NCBI GenBank assembly: GCA_005883655.1
Contig: VBDA01000025.1
Span: 1 to 5,124 of the forward strand
DNA length: 5,124 nucleotides
Source: Betaproteobacteria bacterium
Lineage (GTDB): Bacteria; Pseudomonadota; Gammaproteobacteria; Burkholderiales; Casimicrobiaceae
Reading direction: 5' to 3'
Position 1 is the stretch's first letter. Every line of letters starts with the position of its first letter. This document shows positions 1 to 4,859 of this stretch, piece after piece. The notes beneath the pieces are model-generated. The model was given only the letters and a program-made list of their open reading frames with translations. It was not told the origin of the DNA and ran no database searches. A program made the position numbers and the translations under genes.

Positions 1-153
1 AAATGCAGCGCCTACCATCGCTCCCATCGAGCAGCCGGCAACGAAATCGGGTGCGATGCCCGCTTCCGTCAGTGCCCGCAATACCCCGATATGCGACCAG
101 CCACGCGCCGAGCCGCTGCCGAGAGCGATTCCAAGTGTGGGTCGATGAGTCAT
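1..153 (-). CDS. Patatin-like phospholipase family protein, N-terminal fragment (runs off the left edge)
   Basis: The reverse strand from 153 down to 1 encodes 51 residues that form the start of a patatin-like (RssA-type) lipid acyl hydrolase. Visible are the glycine-rich oxyanion-hole loop G-S-G-S-A-R-G (residues 12-18), then G-W-S-H-I-G-V-L-R-A-L, typical of the first helix, and the nucleophile elbow G40-C-S42-M-G44, with Ser42 as the catalytic serine. The partner aspartate of the Ser-Asp dyad lies beyond the window. Members are esterases or phospholipases acting on membrane lipids or acyl esters. There is no signal peptide, so a cytoplasmic location is likely. The ATG at 153 puts the conserved G-x-G-x-x-R-G loop at the usual distance from the N-terminus. 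Another ATG at 160 is in the wrong frame. The gene is divergent from the membrane-protein gene at 248. The family call is secure; the substrate is unknown. Confidence 0.88.
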   Translation of the reverse strand, partial: MTHRPTLGIALGSGSARGWSHIGVLRALTEAGIAPDFVAGCSMGAMVGAAF

Positions 154-212
154 TGCCCATTGTGCGCCTCTAAACGAGCCGTTCGTCGGACCGACCAGCG
201 TTGCCCTTGCGC

Positions 213-241
213 TTGCGAACCGTCGAAGTCTGGTCTATTTT
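213..241 (+). promoter_or_regulatory. Weak candidate sigma70 promoter for the membrane protein/desaturase unit
   Basis: TTGCGA (213-218, four of six matches to the -35 consensus) and TATTTT (236-241, four of six to the -10 consensus) are separated by exactly 17 bp. They lie in the divergent 94-bp spacer between the patatin gene and the gene at 248. The -10 box ends only 6 nt before the ATG, so a transcript from here would be essentially leaderless. That would fit the lack of a convincing Shine-Dalgarno sequence. Each box is weak, so this is only a suggestion. Confidence 0.22.
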
Positions 242-247
242 CGAAGA

Positions 248-769
248 ATGCCTCCGTGGCTGATGGCGCTGACGATTTGCGCAACGCTCTTGGGTGCCGT
301 GGTGCTGTTTTTAAGCATTACCCGCATCCTTCTGCTGCTGCGCGAATCCGAGGTCGCACGGCTGCCCGCCGCTAGCGAAGCGGATGTGACGTTCAACCAG
401 GCGGGAAGCTACGTCCTGCACGTCGAGCATCCGCGTTTCAACATGGCGCTACTGCACTCCGACTTCGTGCTGCACGACGCGACGAATGGAAGCGACGTGC
501 GCTCATCGCCGGTTATTTTCCATACGACCACGTCGGGATTCTCTACGGTAAGCATCTCGATACGTCAATTCGAGGTCGGCCATCCCGGCGTCTACCGGTT
601 GCTCATCACCGGCATCGATGCGTCGAGCGACTTGTCGAGAATCGAATTGATCTTCACGCGGCCGTATGCCGGCGCGCTCTTTCTGCTGATCGTCGCCACG
701 GTTTTCGGCGGCGTCTGCCTGATCGGCGGGCTGGTATTTACAGCACTGCAGTACGCCGGCAAGCTGTAG
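248..769 (+). CDS. Hypothetical membrane protein with two membrane segments and an extracytoplasmic domain
   Basis: I do not recognise a named family. The 173-residue product has a hydrophobic segment at about residues 6-31 and a second at about 141-168. Between them is a polar, beta-rich stretch with alternating hydrophobic residues, suggesting a small beta-sandwich domain held outside the cytoplasm between two membrane anchors. There are no catalytic motifs and no Cys pair in the middle domain. The ATG at 248 is the only clear start: no in-frame ATG, GTG or TTG lies in the spacer upstream, though ATG at 263 is possible. The Shine-Dalgarno is poor. The stop is 23 nt before the desaturase ATG on the same strand, so the two are probably co-transcribed and this may be an accessory or sensor protein for lipid modification. 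That role is inferred only from position. Confidence 0.72.
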   Translation: MPPWLMALTICATLLGAVVLFLSITRILLLLRESEVARLPAASEADVTFNQAGSYVLHVEHPRFNMALLHSDFVLHDATNGSDVRSSPVIFHTTTSGFSTVSISIRQFEVGHPGVYRLLITGIDASSDLSRIELIFTRPYAGALFLLIVATVFGGVCLIGGLVFTALQYAGKL

Positions 770-792
770 GTCGACTGGTTCGGGACAACTCC

Positions 793-1644
793 ATGGCCAC
801 GAGCGCTACGATCGTCTCGGTTGCATCCGCGCACAATTGCGACGCCGCGCAGCTCCGCCTGCGTAACGACCCACGGCTGCGCAACGTACCGTGGAGCGAC
901 CTTCTTTCATTGCGCCGCCACGAGATCGCGCACGAGCTGACGCTTTCGCTGCCCTGGCTATTGGCTTCGCTGGCGGCCGCTCACTGGCGTCTTTATCCGC
1001 TCGCGCTGCTCGCCTCGTTCATGTTTTTTCTCACCGGCCTGCGCCAGGTACACAACGCCTATCACTATGCGCTCGGCGTCCCACGTGCGGCGACCGAGTG
1101 GGTGATGCTGGCATTAAGTGTCCTGATGCTCGGATCGATGCACGCGGTTCAGGTCAACCATCTGCGCCACCATCGCTACTGTCTCGGAGAGGAAGACGTC
1201 GAGGCGATGAGTGCGCGTCTGCCGGCTTGGCGCGCGCTGCTGCTCGGACCCTGGTTTCCGCTGCGTCTGCACCACGCGGCGCTCCAGGTCGGCAGCCCGA
1301 GGCAGCGTCGCTGGATCGGTGTCGAGCTGCTCGCCAATGCCGTGTGGATCGCGCTCGTATTCGCGTTCCTGGACAATCGAGTCCTCCAGTACCACGTCAT
1401 GGCCATGGCGCTCGGACAATGCCTGACTGCGTTCTTCGCCGTGTGGACCGTGCATCACGATTGCAGCGACGGAGCGTTCCCGGCGCGTACGATCCGCAAT
1501 CCTTTGAAGGCGCGGTTGACCTATGCGATGTTCTATCACGTCGAACATCACCTCTATCCGGCCGTTCCAACCCGTCGCTTGCCGATCCTCGCGCGGCGTC
1601 TCGACCGCGTCGCGCCGGATCTGGGTGCGCTGAAGGTCTTCTAG
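793..1644 (+). CDS. Fatty acid desaturase family membrane di-iron protein
   Basis: The 283-residue protein carries the three histidine boxes of membrane fatty acid desaturases/hydroxylases: H87-N-A-Y-H91 (HxxxH), H123-L-R-H126-H127 (HxxHH) and H249-V-E-H252-H253 (HxxHH), the last followed by the typical L-Y-P-A-V-P. An extra H221-H222-D lies before the third box. Together these would hold a di-iron centre for O2-dependent C-H oxidation of an acyl chain or related lipid. Hydrophobic segments at about 52-63, 68-84, 104-118, 182-200 and 203-220 fit an inner-membrane protein with the boxes on the cytoplasmic face. It is shorter than many acyl-lipid desaturases, which are usually above 300 residues. 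The ATG at 793 follows a partial GGGA ribosome site with 7-nt spacing. It probably forms an operon with the gene ending at 769. Substrate and regioselectivity cannot be told, and a carotenoid- or sphingolipid-type hydroxylase remains possible. Confidence 0.87.
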   Translation: MATSATIVSVASAHNCDAAQLRLRNDPRLRNVPWSDLLSLRRHEIAHELTLSLPWLLASLAAAHWRLYPLALLASFMFFLTGLRQVHNAYHYALGVPRAATEWVMLALSVLMLGSMHAVQVNHLRHHRYCLGEEDVEAMSARLPAWRALLLGPWFPLRLHHAALQVGSPRQRRWIGVELLANAVWIALVFAFLDNRVLQYHVMAMALGQCLTAFFAVWTVHHDCSDGAFPARTIRNPLKARLTYAMFYHVEHHLYPAVPTRRLPILARRLDRVAPDLGALKVF

Positions 1645-1683
1645 AGACGATGCGAGAAAGAGGCGGGCGTGTTCAAACGTTCC

Positions 1684-1707
1684 GGCGCGAAACTGGACAG
1701 ACGCGCC
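1684..1707. terminator. Possible hairpin between convergent genes
   Basis: GGCGCG (1684-1689) and CGCGCC (1702-1707) form a perfect 6-bp GC stem around a 12-nt loop. It lies in the 64-bp spacer between the convergent desaturase and lipoprotein genes, where a shared terminator would be expected. No T-run follows on either strand, so it would not be a classical intrinsic terminator. Short GC stems are also common by chance in this base composition. Confidence 0.2.
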
Positions 1708-1708
1708 A

Positions 1709-2653
1709 CTATTGCGGGTTTTCGGCGATGCTCACGAGCACGAGACGATCGCCGCAGGGCGCGAAGTGATAGAAATTCGCGAACTTCTGCCCCTTCGAGT
1801 TCGTTCCTTCCGTCCTGACGTAGCCGGTGCCGGGCTTGACCGAGACTTCGTCGGGAGCGCTCGGCACAAGAAAACGATCCGCGTACACGATGAAGTCGGA
1901 ATCGATCCCTTCCAACCCGCGAATCGCCGCGATCTGCTTGGCGTCGAAACCCTGCGCCGCGAGAAGGCCTTTGAGGTTCTTTTTCAGCGCCGCGTCGTGC
2001 ATGGCCTTGTACGCCGCGGTCACCGCCTGCTCGGTGGGCTTGGGCGCGGTCACGTCGTAGCGATTGCCTTGCGTCCGGTCGCCTTCGCTCACCTCTTTGA
2101 CCTTGGGGCTTGATAAGGGCAGATCAAAATCAAAACTGCCTTGGCGCTTGTGCAGGACGCTGCCAATCGCACGCTCAGGATCTTCCTTCATCCTGCTCGA
2201 CCAGTAGCGCCCGCCAACCTCTTGCTCGCGGCTGCTGCCGCCGAAATACGTGCCTGCGGCGAAATATTTCGATGTGCCATGGTTAAGCGTCACCTCGAGA
2301 TACTTGGCGTTGCGCAGCTCGGCCAGCACGCGCGCCTGCGTCATCGGGCAGGCCGAGCCCGCGATTATCGGCGAGGCGATCGGCTTGTCCGTGACATAAA
2401 CCACCGTGCCCGCGCCGCCGGCCGCCGGATAAGCGATGCCGTCGACCAGGTCGAACTCGCCGATGTTGATTTCCTTGTAATGTCCCTTCACCGGCGCTGG
2501 ATACGCATAGGGCGCCACTTTCTCCTCCGCGACCTTCTTCGCGCTCGGCGCCACCTTTTCGGACGCGCCGGGAGAAGACTGTTCCTTTCCGCAGCCCCAT
2601 ATTGCAAGCGTCGCGACACATACTGTGACGACATCAAGACGAAGATTTCTCAT
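1709..2653 (-). CDS. Putative lipoprotein of unknown function
   Basis: The 314-residue product starts with a lipoprotein signal peptide: a short basic n-region (R2, R5), a hydrophobic core, and the lipobox-like I-W-G-C with Cys21 as the expected lipidated residue. A low-complexity Lys/Ala/Pro/Ser linker follows at about 24-50, typical of outer-membrane-anchored lipoproteins. The rest looks like two regions. A first domain at about 60-185 contains the D-G-I-A-Y-P and Y-V-T-D-K-P segments. A second, at about 205-314, begins with an amphipathic A-A-Y-K-A-M-H-D helix and ends in a beta-rich stretch with F-Y-H-F-A-P-C-G. Two further cysteines (C102, C300) could pair in the periplasm. I see no enzymatic motif. 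The ATG at 2653 is chosen because the signal peptide begins there; no clear Shine-Dalgarno is visible. It lies downstream of the secreted-protein gene on the same strand, 141 bp away. Confidence 0.8.
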   Translation of the reverse strand: MRNLRLDVVTVCVATLAIWGCGKEQSSPGASEKVAPSAKKVAEEKVAPYAYPAPVKGHYKEINIGEFDLVDGIAYPAAGGAGTVVYVTDKPIASPIIAGSACPMTQARVLAELRNAKYLEVTLNHGTSKYFAAGTYFGGSSREQEVGGRYWSSRMKEDPERAIGSVLHKRQGSFDFDLPLSSPKVKEVSEGDRTQGNRYDVTAPKPTEQAVTAAYKAMHDAALKKNLKGLLAAQGFDAKQIAAIRGLEGIDSDFIVYADRFLVPSAPDEVSVKPGTGYVRTEGTNSKGQKFANFYHFAPCGDRLVLVSIAENPQ

Positions 2654-2794
2654 CGGTGTTTTCGGTCGGGAGGCGAGCTATCCGCGAGCGTCAGACGAAC
2701 GCCGTGCTCAGCGAACCGACGTGCCGAGCGGAGACGAACCCCGATGGTGCGCACGGTTGCTGCCTGCAAACGAGGCCCATCCCTGCTGCGCGAT

Positions 2795-3235
2795 CTACCG
2801 GCTGACCAGGCATTGGCCCCCGTCGATCTTGAAGTTCTGCGTCATGGTCTCGGTACTGCTGCCGTTCTTGTCTTTGGTGGTCTTTTTCACCGTCAACGTA
2901 GCAGACGGGCCGTTGACGACGAGCAGGCCGTTGGCCTTGATAGCGGCCGAGTATTGCTCCTCTGTCTGAGACATCTCCTTCATCATGCCCGACATCATTG
3001 TCCGATCCTTGGCGGGCATGCTCTTCCATTGCTCCTGCATCTCTTTGGTGGTGAGCTGGTTGGCTTCCTCCATCTTGCCGGCGTGGGTCAGTCCCATTTG
3101 CTTGACGGCAACCTTGCCGCACGGGTGATCGAGTATCGCCGCACCTTTCACCTCGCTTCCTGACGCGGCGGTGCCGTACAACATGAGCGGCAACACGGTG
3201 CTGATGCAAAGAGCCGAGAATCGACGTTGTTTCAT
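2795..3235 (-). CDS. Small secreted Met-rich protein of unknown function
   Basis: The 146-residue product has a Sec signal peptide: basic start M-K-Q-R-R, hydrophobic core at about 7-20, and likely cleavage after A-A-S-G near residue 26. The mature part is about 120 residues. It has two cysteines, one near each end (C39 and C142), which could form a disulfide in the periplasm. A helical region at about 60-100 is rich in methionine (M66, M73, M80, M81, M84, M85, M88) and is followed by a beta-strand-like section with G-L-L-V-V-N-G. The ATG at 3235 is preceded by an AAGGGA element with 7-nt spacing on the minus strand, a reasonable ribosome site. I recognise no named family. Met-rich periplasmic helices sometimes bind copper or resist oxidation, but that is only a suggestion here. 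Confidence 0.78.
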   Translation of the reverse strand: MKQRRFSALCISTVLPLMLYGTAASGSEVKGAAILDHPCGKVAVKQMGLTHAGKMEEANQLTTKEMQEQWKSMPAKDRTMMSGMMKEMSQTEEQYSAAIKANGLLVVNGPSATLTVKKTTKDKNGSSTETMTQNFKIDGGQCLVSR

Positions 3236-3256
3236 TTGTTTTTCCCTTTTGTTGAG

Positions 3257-3285
3257 GCGAAACCGGGGACAGAAGCCGATTTCGC
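3257..3285. promoter_or_regulatory. Inverted repeat in the leader of the secreted-protein gene
   Basis: GCGAAACCGG (3257-3266) and CCGATTTCGC (3276-3285) are inverted copies, pairing at nine of ten positions (C3263/A3279 is the mismatch) around a 9-nt loop. The repeat lies 22-50 nt upstream of the ATG at 3235, where it could be an operator or an mRNA leader hairpin. It is also 33 nt past the stop of the decayed Bug gene, so it may be that gene's old terminator stem. No U-run follows it on the minus strand, which argues against the terminator reading. Confidence 0.45.
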
Positions 3286-3317
3286 ACGACCGTTAAGGAA
3301 GGTCTGTCCAGAAATTT

Positions 3318-3477
3318 TTACTCGAATCTTATATCCACTGCGCGGATAACGCGACTCCAGGTTGTCACTTCGCCCCCCCAGCACGCGGTGGAAGTCTTCC
3401 GGCGAGCCTCCCGCCAGGTCGTAGCCCTGGGCAAGGAACGTCGCGCGGGTCTCCGGCTCCTGGAGAATCGAGCTCAG
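3318..3477 (-). pseudogene. C-terminal remnant of a Bug/TctC-type tripartite tricarboxylate transporter solute-binding protein, frameshifted
   Basis: Read on the minus strand from 3477, one frame gives L-S-S-I-L-Q-E-P-E-T-R, then F-L-A-Q-G-Y-D-L-A-G-G-S-P-E-D-F. This is the signature end of Bug/TctC periplasmic binding proteins (family pattern: L-x-x-P-E-x-R, A-A-Q-G, G-G-T-P-E-E-F). Homology then continues in another frame, with W-S-R-V-I-R-A-V-D-I-R-F-E and a TAA at 3320-3318, matching the usual K-W-x-x-V-I-x-x-x-G-I-x-x-E end. The frame switch falls in a run of seven G (plus-strand C run 3373-3379); six G would restore one frame. Upstream, the reading frame meets TAG at 3486-3484 and no further similarity is visible, so about the first 80% of a roughly 320-residue protein is gone. 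Intact relatives capture carboxylates or similar small molecules for TctAB. This piece cannot work as a transporter protein. Confidence 0.75.
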
Positions 3478-3554
3478 GTGTCGCTACCCCCGTCGGATAT
3501 TGCATGCCTTGATCGAGTATTTTGGGTTGAGCCCTTCTGAGTGATAATGGATTC
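3478..3554 (+). promoter_or_regulatory. Presumed promoter region of the nitrile hydratase operon
   Basis: These 77 bp separate the truncated Bug remnant from the first NHase gene and are more AT-rich than their flanks. The best -10-like box is GATAAT (3543-3548, five of six), ending 6 nt before the ATG at 3555. No good -35 box is found at standard spacing. A second AT-rich element, TATTTT, lies at 3518-3523. There is only a poor Shine-Dalgarno (GGA at 3549-3551, 3 nt from ATG). The promoter must lie here or further upstream, across the remnant; its exact position is not settled. Confidence 0.3.
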
Positions 3555-3887
3555 ATGACCAATCCCGATCCCCTCCGTGCTCACCACGACATGGGTGGGC
3601 TCCCGGCCGGTGCGGTCGAGCCGACCGAGCACGACTACGCCTTGTGGGAAAAGCGCGTCGATGCGCTGATGGTGCTGCTCGGCCATAAGGACCGGCGGCT
3701 CATCACCGTGGACGAGCTCCGACGCAATATCGAGAGCCTCGGCCCCGAAGCCTACGACAAGATGAGCTACTACGAGCGCTGGATTTACGCGATCACCCAG
3801 GTGCTCCTCCAACGCGGCGTGATCACCGTCGACGAACTGGGCCGCAAGATCGAAGCCATCCGGGCCCGTGAGACGCAACGTGGCTGA
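3555..3887 (+). CDS. Nitrile hydratase family, beta subunit N-terminal half as a separate polypeptide (ScnB-like)
   Basis: The 110-residue product matches only the N-terminal, helical half of an NHase beta chain. It has H-D-M-G-G (11-15), then W31-E-K (the family's W-E region), D53-E-L-R-R-N-I-E (53-60), Y72-Y-E-R-W (72-76), and V-L-L-Q-R-G-V-I-T-V-D-E-L (83-95). Arg56 of D-E-L-R aligns with the beta arginine that, in cobalt NHases (Arg52 of the Pseudonocardia enzyme), contacts the oxidised metal-site cysteines. The following Arg57 recalls the paired arginines of thiocyanate hydrolase beta. The chain stops where ordinary beta subunits (about 210-240 residues) continue into a second domain; that domain is the next gene. 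The TGA at 3885-3887 overlaps the next gene's start, implying translational coupling. It should form a cytoplasmic complex with the next two products. The half-subunit call is firm; substrate class (nitrile or thiocyanate-like) is open. Confidence 0.87.
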   Translation: MTNPDPLRAHHDMGGLPAGAVEPTEHDYALWEKRVDALMVLLGHKDRRLITVDELRRNIESLGPEAYDKMSYYERWIYAITQVLLQRGVITVDELGRKIEAIRARETQRG

Positions 3888-4188
3888 CGCTTTCTCTCCT
3901 CGGTTCCACATAGGCGATCGGGTCATGGTGCGCGAGGCCTACCCGATCGGCCACGTCCGCACTCCATACTATATCCGCGGCAAGCACGGTGTAATCGAGC
4001 GGCTTTGCGGTGCGTTCCCCAATCCGGAGGAGCTGGCCTATGCGAGATCGGGACAGCCGGCGCAGCCGCTGTACCGCGTGCGTTTCTTGCAGCGCGACGT
4101 GTGGCCCGACTATGCCGGTCAGCCCCTCGACGTGGTCGAGGTCGAGATTTATCAGCACTGGCTGGAAGCGGAGGAGCACGCACGATGA
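3880..4188 (+). CDS. Nitrile hydratase family, beta subunit C-terminal half as a separate polypeptide (ScnA-like)
   Basis: This encodes only the SH3-like C-terminal domain of an NHase beta chain: R-F-H-I-G-D-R-V near the start, then P-I-G-H-V-R-T-P-Y-Y-I-R-G-K-H-G, L-Y-R-V-R-F, and the ending V-V-E-V-E-I-Y-Q-H-W-L. The Arg in G-H-V-R (residue 27 from the GTG at 3880) aligns with the second cysteine-contacting arginine of NHase beta (Arg157 in the Pseudonocardia enzyme). Two GTG starts are possible. GTG at 3880 gives 102 residues (M-A-D-A-F-S-P-R-F), an 8-nt overlap with the upstream gene, and a purine-rich GAGA 6-9 nt before it. GTG at 3868 gives 106 residues but has no ribosome site, so I prefer 3880. 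Its TGA (4186-4188) overlaps the alpha ATG as ATGA. The frame differs from the upstream half by one; the conserved three-gene layout argues that this is a natural split rather than a broken beta gene. Confidence 0.85.
   Translation: MADAFSPRFHIGDRVMVREAYPIGHVRTPYYIRGKHGVIERLCGAFPNPEELAYARSGQPAQPLYRVRFLQRDVWPDYAGQPLDVVEVEIYQHWLEAEEHAR
4170..4176 (+). promoter_or_regulatory. Strong ribosome binding site that fixes the alpha subunit start
   Basis: GGAGGAG lies 8 nt before the ATG at 4185, inside the end of the preceding gene. It is the best Shine-Dalgarno in the window. It supports starting the alpha chain at 4185 rather than at the in-frame ATG at 4005, which would put 60 extra residues of out-of-frame beta sequence on the protein. 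It may also raise alpha output relative to the two beta halves. Confidence 0.7.
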
Positions 4189-4829
4189 GCCACGATCACG
4201 ATCATACCGAAGACCATGCGCACGTCCACCGCTATCCACCACGCCCAGACCAGGACGACACGCTCACCTACTATCGTGCGATGGAGGCGGCGGTGCGCGA
4301 GCTGCTGATCGACAAGGGCGTCCTCACCGCCGAGGACGTGCGTCGCCAGGTAGAGAACATGGACGGCCGCAACGCCGGTCTCGGCGCAAAAATGGTAGCT
4401 CGCGCGTGGATCGACTCCGCGTACAAGCAGCGTATGCTCGCCAACGGCAGCGAGGCGGCCGAGGAGATCGGCCTCGACGTGGGGCCGCTCAAGTTGGTGG
4501 TTGTAGAGAACACCCCGACGGTCCATAACGTGATCGTCTGCACGCTTTGCTCGTGCTATCCGCGCATGCTGCTCGGCCTGCCGCCGGACTGGTACAAGAG
4601 CCGCAATTATCGTTCGCGTGTGGTGCGCGAGCCGCGCGCGGTGCTCGCTGAGTTTGGCACCGTGATTCCCGACGACGTGCTGATCCGCGTCCACGATAGC
4701 ACCGCGGATATGCGCTACCTGGTCGCGCCCAGGCGTCCGCAAGGAACCGAAAACTGGGGCGAAGCCGAACTTGCGAGGCTGGTGACGCGCGACAGCATGA
4801 TTGGCGTCGCATTGGCGGATCCCGCGTAG
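4185..4829 (+). CDS. nthA: Cobalt-type nitrile hydratase family alpha subunit (ScnC-like catalytic chain)
   Basis: The 214-residue protein is a full-length NHase alpha chain. The metal site is V118-C119-T-L-C122-S-C124. Threonine after the first cysteine marks the cobalt type; iron enzymes have serine. By family knowledge the three cysteines and the Ser123 and Cys124 backbone amides hold Co(III), with C122 oxidised to sulfinate and C124 to sulfenate. Flanking family segments are L-L-I-D-K-G-V-L-T (40-48), N-G-S-E-A-A-E-E-I-G (87-96), G-L-P-P-D-W-Y-K-S (131-139), R-S-R-V-V-R-E-P-R (143-151), V-H-D-S-T-A-D-M-R-Y (169-178) and V-T-R-D-S-M-I-G-V (200-208). The N-terminus is His/Asp-rich (six His in the first 15 residues). 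After the cysteines the protein reads C-Y-P-R-M rather than the C-Y-P-W-P of well-known cobalt NHases. The ATG overlaps the previous stop. It catalyses hydration of a nitrile or a thiocyanate-like substrate in the cytoplasm; which one is undetermined. Confidence 0.9.
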   Translation: MSHDHDHTEDHAHVHRYPPRPDQDDTLTYYRAMEAAVRELLIDKGVLTAEDVRRQVENMDGRNAGLGAKMVARAWIDSAYKQRMLANGSEAAEEIGLDVGPLKLVVVENTPTVHNVIVCTLCSCYPRMLLGLPPDWYKSRNYRSRVVREPRAVLAEFGTVIPDDVLIRVHDSTADMRYLVAPRRPQGTENWGEAELARLVTRDSMIGVALADPA

Positions 4830-4859
4830 CGGTCCATTCTTGACCGTCACCGCGCGATC

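Noticed and set aside
185..195. Small palindrome GTCGG-A-CCGAC in the divergent spacer
   Set aside because: Only 5-bp arms, with no second copy; too little to call an operator.
891..1769. A 292-codon plus-strand open frame inside the desaturase region
   Set aside because: It is the shifted frame of the desaturase, Arg-rich, and lacks any motif; the desaturase frame carries all histidine boxes.
2706..2729. A 7-bp stem with one G-U pair downstream of the secreted-protein gene
   Set aside because: It has a 10-nt loop, no U-run, and lies 65 nt from the stop. Such stems are frequent by chance in this base composition.
2141..3163. A 340-codon plus-strand open frame across the lipoprotein and secreted-protein genes
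   Set aside because: It is an antisense shadow in high-GC DNA. The minus-strand genes have signal peptides, sensible codon use and starts; this frame is Arg/Ala/His-rich with no recognisable domain.
3365..3562. A 65-codon minus-strand open frame
   Set aside because: It is out of frame with the Bug remnant, overlaps the first NHase gene's start, and its protein is low-complexity Pro/Gly/Arg.
4005..4184. A 60-residue N-terminal extension of the alpha subunit from an in-frame ATG at 4005
   Set aside because: It overlaps the conserved SH3-like beta domain in another frame. The ATG at 4185 has a strong ribosome site, couples to the previous stop, and gives a family-like N-terminus.
4830..4846. 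A 5-bp hairpin between alpha and pncA
   Set aside because: It is short, has no T-run, and is too weak to separate the two genes as a terminator.
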